26,683 bases of DNA from an uncultured Oscillospiraceae bacterium. Lineage in GTDB: Bacteria > Bacillota > Clostridia > Oscillospirales > Oscillospiraceae. Positions 1 through 7,299 of the stretch are shown here, one piece after another. The notes beneath the pieces are model-generated. The model saw only the letters and a program-made list of their open reading frames with translations. It was not told the DNA's origin and searched no databases. The position numbers and the translations under genes are program-made. Position 1 is the stretch's first letter, and each line of letters opens with the position of its first letter. The stretch is taken from NCBI GenBank assembly GCA_934511165.1, contig CAKSWA010000029.1, forward strand, positions 1-26,683, given 5' to 3'.

Positions 1-569
1 AGCCACTTTTCGAGCAGACGGCAGCCCTCGACGACCTCGTCGGTACGGTCGAGCATGGTGCGGTGGTCGCTCGTGATGTAGCCTTCGCATTCCGCACCGT
101 TGATGATGATCTCCTGGATGCGGGAGGTATCCTTCACATCCAGCTTGACCGCCGTCGGGAACGTCGCGCCGCCGAGACCGACAACGCCGCTGTCGCGCAC
201 GGCGTTGATAAAGCTCACGTAATCGGTGATCTCCGGGGCCTTGACCGTGTCGGCGACGGTCATCTCACCGTCGGACTCGATCACGACCGCCTGGCAGGTC
301 GCGCCCATAAACTGCAGCATGGGAACGATCTTCTTGACCTTGCCGGAAACGCTCGCAAACACCGGGGACGAAACAAAGCCGCCCGGTTCGCCGATCATCT
401 GACCGACGTTGACGTGATCGCCGACTGCAACGATGCAGTTGGCGGGCTTGCCGATGTGCATGCTCATCGGAATGGTCACCGTAGCCGGGGGCGGCATCTT
501 GATTGCCTGCATCCCGGCGGTGTTCTTCCGATGGGGGATATGTACACCGTTCAGGTTTTTCCGTGACAT
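1..569 (-). CDS. rnfC: Electron transport complex protein RnfC, N-terminal part
   Basis: The leftward frame from the ATG at 569 opens with the RnfC N-terminus: a GVHIPHRKNTA stretch, then prolines and a short lipoyl-like barrel region (VGDHVNVGQMIGEPGGFVSS, about residues 47-66). It continues into the NuoF-like NAD/FMN domain with GLGGATFPTAVKL and INGAECEGYIT. RnfC is the peripheral, NADH-interacting subunit of the Rnf complex, which couples ferredoxin:NAD+ electron transfer to ion pumping across the membrane. About 190 codons are visible; the Fe-S-binding C-terminal part lies outside the window. AAAGG sits just before the ATG. It is the first gene of its unit, and the other rnf genes would be expected to follow to the left. 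It is divergent from the sensory hydrogenase operon. I am confident of the family. Confidence 0.9.
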   Translation of the reverse strand, partial: MSRKNLNGVHIPHRKNTAGMQAIKMPPPATVTIPMSMHIGKPANCIVAVGDHVNVGQMIGEPGGFVSSPVFASVSGKVKKIVPMLQFMGATCQAVVIESDGEMTVADTVKAPEITDYVSFINAVRDSGVVGLGGATFPTAVKLDVKDTSRIQEIIINGAECEGYITSDHRTMLDRTDEVVEGCRLLEKW

Positions 570-701
570 CCTTTCCACCTCTTGTTTATATTTCGCTTCT
601 TTGCAAACTCTTTACGAATCCCTGCGGACCCGCGCGGACGAAGAAAACCGGTTCGGGGACATTTTTCACGAGAAATGTTGTGTAATCCACGTGCCCTCCG
701 C

Positions 702-707
702 ATTATA
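702..707 (-). promoter_or_regulatory. Candidate -10 element for rnfC
   Basis: A perfect TATAAT lies on the minus strand. The matching -35 is weak: CAAACA at the ideal 17-base spacing, or TTGCAA at 20 bases. Transcription from here would give an rnfC leader of about 125 nt with no known riboswitch that I recognise. Confidence 0.35.
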
Positions 708-943
708 TCCCCTTGCGGACGGTGTGTTTGCAAGTGATGAATAACAATTCATTTTTTGCATGTTTTACCAGTTAATTCCCGCGAAAATGCCCGGAAAAAC
801 CGGGTATTTCCGACAAAATAATATAGCACATTGCCGGAATTAAATCCAGTACAAATTTTGGTTTTTTCTATTTTAGTTTTTTTGCCGGAAAAGCGGACGC
901 ATTTCCATTCCGCTTTCGTACACCCGTCTGCTGCGAATCCCTC

Positions 944-972
944 TTGTAATTGCGGCGGATGTTTGTTAATAT
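944..972 (+). promoter_or_regulatory. Promoter of the sensory hydrogenase operon
   Basis: TTGTAA (944-949) and TAATAT (967-972) are separated by 17 bases, a good vegetative sigma-70-type (SigA) pair. The predicted start near 979 leaves a leader of about 38 nt. GGAG at 1003-1006 precedes the ATG at 1017. Confidence 0.6.
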
Positions 973-1016
973 AGTGAGAGATTCGGATACTTCCGATCAG
1001 ATGGAGAACAAGAAAC

Positions 1017-1361
1017 ATGAAAATCAACGAAATGACAGCCCTTCTCTCCGGCGAGGCACGCACTGCCGCGGCTCACGCAGACGTGGACATCGTCTCCGCC
1101 TACGCCGGCGATATGCTCAGCGATGTGCTCGCGCTCGGCTCCCAGCCGGACGTTCTGCTCACCGGCCTTCTCAATCCCCAGGTCATCCGCACCGCGGAAA
1201 TGCTCGATACGGCGTGCGTCGTATTCCTGCGCGGCAAGGAGCCGGAGGCCTCGATCCTGGAGCTGGCGGAAAAATGCAGCGTTTGCGTGCTTACCTCTCC
1301 TCTGGAGATGTATGATGCCTGCGGCATTCTGCATCAGCATGGGGTGACGGGGGCAAAATGA
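1017..1361 (+). CDS. DRTGG-domain protein
   Basis: This 114-residue soluble protein is essentially one small alpha/beta domain of the DRTGG type. Residues about 23-90 carry SAYAGDMLSDVLALG, then DVLLTGLLNP, then strand-helix units ending SVCVLTSPLEMYDACGIL. DRTGG domains occur next to CBS domains, phosphotransacetylases and, as stand-alone proteins, in hydrogenase clusters of Clostridia and Thermotogae. Their ligand is not established. The stop overlaps the next start (ATGA at 1358-1361), so it is translationally coupled to the ATP-binding protein. It is probably a signalling partner of the hydrogenase-like protein two genes downstream, but that role is inferred only from context. Confidence 0.75.
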   Translation: MKINEMTALLSGEARTAAAHADVDIVSAYAGDMLSDVLALGSQPDVLLTGLLNPQVIRTAEMLDTACVVFLRGKEPEASILELAEKCSVCVLTSPLEMYDACGILHQHGVTGAK

Positions 1362-1792
1362 GCCCGCTCGTCCGTGAGTATGAGGTTCCCGGCGACGATT
1401 TTGCCCGTGCCGGAGAAGCCTCCGGGCATATCAAATCCATGCTGAAGGAGCTCGGCTTTGCTCCAGCCATGATCCGCCGCGTCGCCATCACGACGTACGA
1501 GGCGGAGATCAACATGGTCATCCACGCCGGCGGCGGTCACGTGACTGCGACGATCACGCCGGACGCCGTCAAGGTCGTTTTCACCGACCATGGCCCGGGC
1601 ATCCCCAACGTGGAGCTCGCCATGCAGGCGGGCTGGTCCACGGCGCCCCAGAACATCCGGGCGCTCGGCTTCGGCGCCGGTATGGGTCTGCCCAACATAA
1701 AAAAATACAGCGATGATTTTGACATACATTCCGAAGTCGGAAAGGGTACGACCCTTTCGATCACGGTGTATGCCGGAAAGGAGTCATCGTGA
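1358..1792 (+). CDS. RsbW-like ATP-binding protein (anti-sigma factor/serine kinase type HATPase)
   Basis: A stand-alone GHKL ATPase domain of 144 residues. The N-box is ITTYEAEINMVIHA (about residues 46-59), the G1 box DHGPGIP (about 79-85), and the G2/lid region GFGAGMGLPNIKKYS, followed by GKGTTLSI. There is no dimerisation or phosphoacceptor domain, so it resembles the RsbW/SpoIIAB anti-sigma kinases rather than a complete histidine kinase. It overlaps its neighbours by 4 bases on each side (ATGA upstream, GTGA downstream), which implies a fixed stoichiometry with them. By analogy it would phosphorylate a protein partner or sequester a regulator when signalled by the hydrogenase-like protein. 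No STAS-domain antagonist or sigma factor is encoded nearby. Confidence 0.8.
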   Translation: MSPLVREYEVPGDDFARAGEASGHIKSMLKELGFAPAMIRRVAITTYEAEINMVIHAGGGHVTATITPDAVKVVFTDHGPGIPNVELAMQAGWSTAPQNIRALGFGAGMGLPNIKKYSDDFDIHSEVGKGTTLSITVYAGKESS

Positions 1793-3024
1793 GCATCGGC
1801 TACGCTTCGATATATCTTGAAAACGAGAAATGCGTCGGCTGCACCAGGTGCATGCAGCGCTGCCCCACGGAGGCGATCCGCATCCGGGACGGCAAAGCGA
1901 CCATCCTGCGCGAGCGGTGTGTAGACTGCGGCGAGTGCATCCGCGTCTGTCCGCGCCACGCGATGAAGGCGCGGGTGGACACGCTCTCGGAAGCGCTCGG
2001 CAAATACAAATACACGATCGCTCTCCCCGCGCAGGCGCTTTACGGGCAGTTTCCCGGCGTGCGCACCCGCGCCCCCATTCTGGAGGGGCTGCTGCGCATC
2101 GGGTTTGACAGCGTATTTGAGGTTGCCGCCGCAGCGGAGGTCATGTCCGCCGTGACGCACTATGAGCTCAATTACGGCAGCATCCCCCACCCGATCATCA
2201 CGACCGACTGCCCGGTCATTCTGCGCATCGTGCGCATCCGGTTCCCGTCGCTGCTGCCGCATCTGCTCAACTACCGCTCCCCGATGGAAGTCGCGGCGCG
2301 CTGGAGCAAGCGGCTTGCCGTGAAGAAGACCGGTCTCCCGGAAGAGGATATCGGCTGCGTATACATTTCCCCCTGCCCTGCCAAGTGCGCAGGCGCGAAG
2401 GCCGCGCTCGGCACGGCGCATCCGGCGATCACCGGCATCGTGTCCATTGCCGAGGTTGCGCCCCGCCTCACCGCCGTGATGGGCGATATTGACGACCACG
2501 AGCGCTATGCCCAGGCGGGCGCTGCTGGCGTCAGCTGGGCGATCTCCGGCGGGCAGTCGTCCGCCGCGGGCGAGCCGAACCATCTCGCCGCCTCCGGCAT
2601 TGAAAACATCATCGGCATTCTCGAAGCGCTGGAGGACGGCAAGCTCTCCAACGTCGATCTCATCGAACTCAGCGCGTGCTACCCCGGCTGCGTCGGCGGA
2701 GCGCTGACGGTGGAAAACCCGTTCATCGCAAAGGCGCGTCTGCAGCAGATGATGATGGGCTTCGCCCCTCCCCTGCCCCCCAACGACTGCCCCCGCGAGG
2801 ATATGCGCTGGGAAAAGACCCCCACGGCGAGCTCCGCTCTCCGGCTGGACAAGGATGTGTCCGTCGCAATGGAGAAAATGGAGCAGATCCGCCGCATCAC
2901 CGAATCCCTGCGCGGCATCGACTGCGGCGCGTGCGGCTCTCCCTCCTGCCGGGCGTTCGCCGAGGATATCGTCGCCGGACGTGCCGATGCGAGCATGTGC
3001 GTTTTCTCCGACATCCTAAAATAA
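1789..3024 (+). CDS. Sensory-type [FeFe]-hydrogenase homologue (HydS-like)
   Basis: A 411-residue protein starting at GTG, with AAAGGAG just upstream and a GTGA overlap with the previous gene. The N-terminus has two [4Fe-4S] ferredoxin motifs (C15/18/21/25 and C44/47/50/54). The middle is an Fe-hydrogenase large-subunit domain. The C-terminus has a further Fe-S motif of the Fes type (C379, C382, C387 and C404). The H-cluster ligands are recognisable: TTDCP with C141, SPCPAKC with C196 and K199, and SACYPGC with C297 and C301. The cysteine that relays protons in catalytic hydrogenases (the first C of TSCCP) is aspartate here (D140). That pattern, the short length and the signalling neighbours match the putative sensory [FeFe]-hydrogenases rather than a bulk H2-producing enzyme. 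There is no PAS output domain, so output probably passes through the co-encoded ATPase. Confidence 0.8.
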   Translation: MSIGYASIYLENEKCVGCTRCMQRCPTEAIRIRDGKATILRERCVDCGECIRVCPRHAMKARVDTLSEALGKYKYTIALPAQALYGQFPGVRTRAPILEGLLRIGFDSVFEVAAAAEVMSAVTHYELNYGSIPHPIITTDCPVILRIVRIRFPSLLPHLLNYRSPMEVAARWSKRLAVKKTGLPEEDIGCVYISPCPAKCAGAKAALGTAHPAITGIVSIAEVAPRLTAVMGDIDDHERYAQAGAAGVSWAISGGQSSAAGEPNHLAASGIENIIGILEALEDGKLSNVDLIELSACYPGCVGGALTVENPFIAKARLQQMMMGFAPPLPPNDCPREDMRWEKTPTASSALRLDKDVSVAMEKMEQIRRITESLRGIDCGACGSPSCRAFAEDIVAGRADASMCVFSDILK

Positions 3025-3086
3025 AAAGCATTTCCCTTTAGTTAATTACGGCGAGCGGATATCCGCCGCCTTCAGGTGGTAACGAT

Positions 3087-3773
3087 ATGATCCTTACAGA
3101 CCTTCACATTCACTCCTGTCTCTCTCCGTGCGCAGACGATACCATGACGCCGGCGGCCATCGTGAAAGCCGCCAAGGACGTGGGGCTGGAGCTGATTGCC
3201 ATCACGGATCACAACTCGGCGCGCAACTGTCCCGCCGTGGCAGCTGAGGCAGAGAAAGCCGGCATCGGCTTTATCCCCGGCATCGAGGTCACGACCTCGG
3301 AGGAGATCCACTGCGTCTGCCTTCTGCCCGATCTCGGCAAGGCGGCGGCCTTCTCCCGCTGGCTTGACACGCTGCGCCCCGGCATTGTCAACCGTCCGAA
3401 CGTTTTCGGACGCCAGACCGTGATCGGCTCGCGCGGCAGCCGGACGGAGGAGCGCGAGCTTCTCTTCATGGCGCGGCGCATTTCCGTCAACGAGCTCAGC
3501 CGCGCCGTGCGGCAGTATTCGGGACTGATCTGGCCCGCGCATGTGGATAAGCCGTCCAACTCCCTCTATTCCATTCTCGGCTGCTGGCCGGAGGATCTGG
3601 ATATGGACGCCGTGGAGCTTTACTACGAAAAAGAACCCGCGGGCATTCCGGAGCATGTTCACCGGCTGCGCTGCTCGGACGCACACCGGCTCTGGGACAT
3701 CAAGGACGGGTATCCGCTCCCGCTGGAGAGCGCCGACTTTGCCGGATTGAAAAAATATCTCCGGGGCAAATAA
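3087..3773 (+). CDS. PHP-domain metal-dependent phosphoesterase
   Basis: A 228-residue PHP domain. Metal-binding motifs appear in order: DLHIHSCLSPCADD at residues 5-18 (H7 and H9), ITDHNS (about 38-43), GIEVTT (about 66-71), WPAHVDKPS (about 151-159) and CSDAH near the C-terminus. PHP proteins bind two or three metals and hydrolyse phosphoesters, for example histidinol phosphate, nucleoside 3',5'-bisphosphates or DNA ends; the substrate here is unknown. AGGTGG precedes the ATG. It follows the HydS-like gene by 62 bases with no terminator between, and PHP genes recur beside this hydrogenase family in Clostridia, so it is probably part of the same operon. Confidence 0.8.
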   Translation: MILTDLHIHSCLSPCADDTMTPAAIVKAAKDVGLELIAITDHNSARNCPAVAAEAEKAGIGFIPGIEVTTSEEIHCVCLLPDLGKAAAFSRWLDTLRPGIVNRPNVFGRQTVIGSRGSRTEERELLFMARRISVNELSRAVRQYSGLIWPAHVDKPSNSLYSILGCWPEDLDMDAVELYYEKEPAGIPEHVHRLRCSDAHRLWDIKDGYPLPLESADFAGLKKYLRGK

Positions 3774-3784
3774 GAAAACAAAAC

Positions 3785-3813
3785 GCGCGGCAGGTTTTCA
3801 TGACCTGCCGCGC
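3785..3813. terminator. Hairpin after the PHP gene
   Basis: A perfect 11-base stem, GCGCGGCAGGT pairing with ACCTGCCGCGC, encloses a 7-base loop. The run on the plus strand (CTTATCCGTTT) is poor in T, while the minus-strand side reads GTTTTGTTTTC. It closes the sensory operon, with efficiency uncertain in the plus direction. Confidence 0.65.
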
Positions 3814-3867
3814 CTTATCCGTTTATCCGAAAAGAAAATCCGAAGAGAGAAAGAGAGAGAATATCCG

Positions 3868-5154
3868 ATGGACTCCGAAAAAACCGCGGCGGAGAGCGGC
3901 AAAAGCCTCTTCCGCCGCCATGCAAAGCTTACGGCACGGTATATGCGCACGTTCGTTTTGTGGGCCGCCGCAGGCCTTGTGATCGGCGCGCTCGGCGGGC
4001 TGGTCGGCACCGCGTTCTGCTACGCCATCCGCGAGGCGACGCAGCTCCGCACCGCTCACCCCTGGCTTTTGTATCTGCTGCCGCTCGGCGGTCTTCTGAT
4101 CGTATGGCTATACCGGCTGCGCGGCATGCACCCGACGGACACCAACGGCGTACTGCTTGCTATCCATGCGCCGACCTCCATTCCCGGCTCGACCGCGCCG
4201 CTCATCTTCATCGGCACAACGATCACGCACCTGTTCGGCGGCTCTGCCGGACGCGAGGGCGCGGCGCTGCAGCTTGGCGGCGTGCTCGGCTATCAGCTGG
4301 GCAAGGCGCTCCGGCTGGACGAGAAGGACATACACCTCATCGTCATGTGCGGTATGAGCAGCGTGTTCTCCGCGCTCTTCGGCTCGCCGCTCACCGCGGC
4401 GGTGTTCGCGATGGAGGTTGCAAGCGTCGGCATTCTTCATTTTTCCGCCATTTTGCCGTGCCTCACGGCGTCGCTCACAGCGGCGTACCTTGCCGGCGCT
4501 CTCGGCGCGGCGGCAGAGACGTTCCCGCTCGGCGCGGCTATCCCGTTTACATGGGCGAGCGCCGGAACGGTTGTTGCCATCGCGGCTGCCTGTGCGGTGC
4601 TGAGCATTGTCTACTGCATCGCGCTGCGGCAGGGCGGAAAAGCGCTCGGAAAGGCCGTTCCGAACAGCTATCTTCGCGTGTTTCTTGGCGGCAGCGCTGT
4701 CGTGCTGCTCTCCCTTGCGCTCGGCACACGGGATTATAACGGCGCGGGCATGGATGTGATCGCCGCTGCCATGCAGGGCAATGCCCGCCCGGAGGCGTTC
4801 GCACTCAAAATGCTCTTCACGGTGCTCACGATGACGACCGGCTACAAGGGCGGTGAGATCGTCCCGGCCATGTTCATCGGCGCGACCGCCGGATGCGTGC
4901 TCGGCAATCTTTTCGGTCTCGCGCCGGGGCTCGGCGCAGCAGTTGGTCTGCTCGGCATGTTCTGCGGCTCGCTCAATTGCCCGATCAGCGCCATTTTCCT
5001 CGGTGTGGAGATGTTCGGCGGGGCAAACATCCAGTATTACGCCATCGCCGCCGCCATCAGCTTCATGCTCTCGGCAAACTTTGGCCTTTACAAGGAGCAG
5101 AAGATCGTCTATTCCAAAATCCGCGCCGAGTTCATCAACCGCTATACCGATTGA
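3868..5154 (+). CDS. CLC-family anion channel/antiporter, possibly the fluoride-exporting (CLC-F) type
   Basis: A 428-residue integral membrane protein with roughly ten hydrophobic segments and no cytoplasmic CBS domains, typical of bacterial CLC proteins. The gating-glutamate motif is GSAGREGAALQLGG, preceded by STAPLIFIGTTITHLFGG. The third signature is GYKGGEIVPAMFIGA where chloride CLCs have GxFxP. Both stretches look more like the CLC-F branch (fluoride/proton antiport) than the Cl-/H+ antiporters, and the canonical GSGIP motif is absent. Fluoride specificity is an inference. I saw no fluoride riboswitch in the 90 bases upstream. The ribosome binding region is only A/G-rich (AGAGAAAGAGAGAGAA). 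Confidence 0.85.
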   Translation: MDSEKTAAESGKSLFRRHAKLTARYMRTFVLWAAAGLVIGALGGLVGTAFCYAIREATQLRTAHPWLLYLLPLGGLLIVWLYRLRGMHPTDTNGVLLAIHAPTSIPGSTAPLIFIGTTITHLFGGSAGREGAALQLGGVLGYQLGKALRLDEKDIHLIVMCGMSSVFSALFGSPLTAAVFAMEVASVGILHFSAILPCLTASLTAAYLAGALGAAAETFPLGAAIPFTWASAGTVVAIAAACAVLSIVYCIALRQGGKALGKAVPNSYLRVFLGGSAVVLLSLALGTRDYNGAGMDVIAAAMQGNARPEAFALKMLFTVLTMTTGYKGGEIVPAMFIGATAGCVLGNLFGLAPGLGAAVGLLGMFCGSLNCPISAIFLGVEMFGGANIQYYAIAAAISFMLSANFGLYKEQKIVYSKIRAEFINRYTD

Positions 5155-5171
5155 ACAGGGATAGGCCGAAA

Positions 5172-5777
5172 ATGGAAATTCAACGGATAAACTCCTATGA
5201 CGACGCCCGGTTTGCAAAAAACGTTCTTTACCAGCATGGAGGCTTTCTCATAGACGGTAAACCCTGCGAGGTTGAGATCGTTTCCGATTTTGAAGCAATC
5301 GTCCGAGGGGAGAACCCACACGCATACCAAAAGGCCATTGAGGAATTTCGCTTCTATGCGCCGCATATCACAACGTTTTACGATTCGCATAAAAGCATCC
5401 TGCTGGCACTCCCACAGACGGAACGTCTGACGGTCTCTCTGGATAATATCCAACCGTCGCAGTTCTTCGTAGATGAAGAAAAAATCGCGGCAATCCGCAC
5501 CTTCATTCACAAACCGGAGGATATCGTCCTGCAATTGCTTCCCTATAACGGGAGATACATTTCTCTGGACGGACACACCCGGCTTTATTATGCCGTAATG
5601 CAGGGCTGGGATCATGTCCGCGGCGTGATCGAAACCTCAGGCGACTATATCTATGCGTTCGCAGAGGAAGCCAACCGGCGCGGGATCTTCGCTCCGAAGG
5701 ATATGACGCTCGTATCCCATGCAGAGTACGAAGCAAAATGGAATTGCTTTTGCGAAGAGTTTTTTGCCGAAAAATGA
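5172..5777 (+). CDS. Uncharacterised protein with a ParB-like DGHTR motif
   Basis: A 201-residue soluble protein that I do not recognise as a named family. The start is the ATG at 5172, 17 bases after the CLC stop; the frame stays open further upstream, but only inside the CLC gene. The clearest motif is YISLDGHTRLYYAVMQGW (about residues 128-145), which resembles the GHxR substrate-binding element of ParB/sulfiredoxin-fold proteins. Tyrosine and phenylalanine are frequent, and there are no membrane segments. Close spacing suggests co-transcription with the transporter gene. Codon use and base composition are slightly more A+T-rich than in its neighbours, so it may be an acquired accessory gene. 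No function is proposed. Confidence 0.65.
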   Translation: MEIQRINSYDDARFAKNVLYQHGGFLIDGKPCEVEIVSDFEAIVRGENPHAYQKAIEEFRFYAPHITTFYDSHKSILLALPQTERLTVSLDNIQPSQFFVDEEKIAAIRTFIHKPEDIVLQLLPYNGRYISLDGHTRLYYAVMQGWDHVRGVIETSGDYIYAFAEEANRRGIFAPKDMTLVSHAEYEAKWNCFCEEFFAEK

Positions 5778-5802
5778 CGACGCATATATAAACAATATAC
5801 AG

Positions 5803-5831
5803 ATGCCCCTCGGCGGAAGGCCGAGGGGCAT
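5803..5831. terminator. Bidirectional terminator between convergent genes
   Basis: A perfect 12-base stem, ATGCCCCTCGGC pairing with GCCGAGGGGCAT, has a 5-base loop and is followed by TTGCTTATT. It lies between the rightward gene ending at 5777 and the leftward gene ending at 5845, so it can serve both. Confidence 0.85.
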
Positions 5832-5844
5832 TTGCTTATTCGGT

Positions 5845-6858
5845 TTACAGCAGATCGTCAAAGAAGCGGATATTCTTTTCCTCGAGCGGGAGTTCCCCGG
5901 CCTGCTCCTTTTTCACGATCTCGACGATGCGGTCGTTGATGGGCGTGGGAACGCCGCACTTGCGGCCCCATTCGCACACGACGCCGTTGATCGCGTCGAT
6001 CTCGCAGGGCTTGCCCTTTTTGAGATCCTGCAGCATGGACGGCTCGATGGCGCGGTGCTTTTTCATTGCGATGGGGACGAGCAGCTCCGCAATGGCGCGC
6101 TTGAAACCGTTTTTATAATAGAACAGCTTCGTAAGGTCCTTGCCCTGTACGGGCGCGAACGTCGCGCCCGCAGCGTGGCCGACGTCGATGCACTCCTTCA
6201 TGCAGCGCACCGCGACGCGCCGGGCGTCCTTCTTCTCGCTCACATCGCCGAACACGCCGCCCACAACGGTGCCGAGACCGGAGAACGTCGCGTTGATAAG
6301 GAGCTTCGACCAGCGCGCGCCGAGGAGGTTATCCTCCATCGCCACCGGGCACATTTTCTCGAGCAGGGAACGAACCTCCGCGAGCTTTGCGTCCGAAACG
6401 CCCTGCATGCCGCCCATATGGAACGAAAGGCTGTCCGGGTCGCTCGTGAGCACGCACTCGCCGGGAGCGTCCATCGTTGCGCCCCACTCGACCACGCAGC
6501 CGATCGTATGGCTCTCGCCGACGATCTCGGCGATGCCCGGCTCGGGGATGCCGTTCTGGAACGTGACGATCACGCCGTCGGGCGCGAGCAGGGGCTTCAG
6601 GAACGTGACCACTTCCTTGTTGTGCAGCTGCTTTGTCATAAGGAAAATGACGTCGTAGGGCGCGGTCATCTCCTCCGGGGTGATGGCCGTCACCGGCGTG
6701 GAGAAGTCCACCGTGCCGGTGATGTGCGCGCCCTTTTCGCGCAGCGCGTCCACATGGGCGCGGTTGCGGTTGACGAGTTCAACGGGGATGCCGCCCTTCG
6801 TCATATAAGCGCCGAGCACCGTTCCGAGAGAACCGGCGCCGTAGATCGCGCATTTCAT
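5845..6858 (-). CDS. Ketopantoate reductase (PanE/ApbA)-family NADP-dependent oxidoreductase
   Basis: A 337-residue protein with the N-terminal Rossmann motif IYGAGSLGTVLGAY (residues 5-18), an NRNR stretch consistent with NADPH preference, and the central FLMTKQ and FQNGI motifs. The C-terminal helical domain contains the catalytic lysine region ARWSKLLINATFSGL. The family reduces 2-dehydropantoate to pantoate for CoA synthesis, but many members have other substrates. The ATG at 6858 overlaps the stop of the upstream aconitase X small subunit (ATGA), so the three genes form a coupled operon. That context favours reduction of a product of aconitase X rather than pantothenate synthesis. No panB or panC is in the window. 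Confidence 0.8.
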   Translation of the reverse strand: MKCAIYGAGSLGTVLGAYMTKGGIPVELVNRNRAHVDALREKGAHITGTVDFSTPVTAITPEEMTAPYDVIFLMTKQLHNKEVVTFLKPLLAPDGVIVTFQNGIPEPGIAEIVGESHTIGCVVEWGATMDAPGECVLTSDPDSLSFHMGGMQGVSDAKLAEVRSLLEKMCPVAMEDNLLGARWSKLLINATFSGLGTVVGGVFGDVSEKKDARRVAVRCMKECIDVGHAAGATFAPVQGKDLTKLFYYKNGFKRAIAELLVPIAMKKHRAIEPSMLQDLKKGKPCEIDAINGVVCEWGRKCGVPTPINDRIVEIVKKEQAGELPLEEKNIRFFDDLL

Positions 6859-7298
6859 TCGACCGTCACCGTCCCATCCTCGGCGAGCGTGACGCTCATG
6901 CCGGTCTTGACATATTCGAGAAACTCGTCGCCGAGAGAATCGACAACGGGCATATGCGTCTCCGTCCACACGTCGGAGAGGATGGCGCCGGCGGCGGCAA
7001 GCGAGTCGATGGGCTTGGAGAAGCACATGCACGCGGGCAGCTTGCCGAGAGCGCCGGCGGTGTAGAACACCATGCCGCCGGTCGTGGAGCCGATGGTCTG
7101 CGGCAGGCACAGCGCCACGCCGATCATGGGCTTTTTATAGATATCGGGGTTATTCTGATCGCCGCACTTTACGTCCTTATCGCCAAACATGAGCGCGGAC
7201 TGGTAGCTTGCAAGCGTGTTGAAGCCGCCGTGGGAAACGAGAGCTTTGGCCGTGACGGTGCCGGGAACGACAACGCGGCCCTTGAACGTTTTCGCCAT
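6855..7298 (-). CDS. Aconitase X swivel-domain (small) subunit
   Basis: A 147-residue protein of the DUF126/AcnX small-subunit family. It starts MAKTFKGRVVVPGTVTAKAL and contains the swivel-domain signatures SHGGFNTLASYQ, KPMIGVALCLPQTIGSTTGG (about residues 56-75) and AGALGKLPACMCFSKPIDSL. The swivel domain closes over the active site of the large subunit encoded immediately upstream; one base separates the two genes. Its ribosome binding site (GGAAAGGAGACC) lies within the end of the large-subunit gene. Family members characterised elsewhere dehydrate cis-3-hydroxy-L-proline (bacteria) or mevalonate 5-phosphate (archaea). Confidence 0.85.
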   Translation of the reverse strand: MAKTFKGRVVVPGTVTAKALVSHGGFNTLASYQSALMFGDKDVKCGDQNNPDIYKKPMIGVALCLPQTIGSTTGGMVFYTAGALGKLPACMCFSKPIDSLAAAGAILSDVWTETHMPVVDSLGDEFLEYVKTGMSVTLAEDGTVTVE

Positions 7299-7299
7299 G

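Larger units (their letters stand above)
570..1016. other. Divergent intergenic region between rnfC and the sensory hydrogenase operon
   Basis: This gap of about 450 bases holds no convincing gene. It is markedly A+T-rich compared with its surroundings. It contains candidate promoters for both flanking units (listed separately) and a stem-loop at 785-809. The stem is AAATGCCCGG pairing with CCGGGTATTT around a loop of five A; on the minus strand it is followed by TTTTC and so resembles a terminator or attenuator read towards rnfC. I looked for a Rex operator (TTGTTAANNNNTTAACAA) and saw no convincing match. Confidence 0.6.

Noticed and set aside
749..1063. A 104-codon minus-strand frame in the rnfC/sensory operon gap
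   Set aside because: No ribosome binding site, no recognisable motif, low-complexity Lys/Thr content from A+T-rich DNA, and it overlaps the start of the DRTGG gene and its promoter.
3055..3066. A perfect palindrome GCGGATATCCGC between the HydS-like and PHP genes
   Set aside because: It is short, has no loop or T-run for a terminator, and no repeat elsewhere in the window was noticed; it may be chance in G+C-rich DNA.
3774..3867. A possible fluoride riboswitch upstream of the CLC gene
   Set aside because: The conserved crcB-motif elements are absent; the only structure is the 11-base hairpin, which is better explained as a terminator.
5719..7065. A 448-codon plus-strand frame opposite the ketopantoate-reductase-like gene
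   Set aside because: It overlaps a strong terminator and two real minus-strand genes, and its composition is typical of an antisense shadow.
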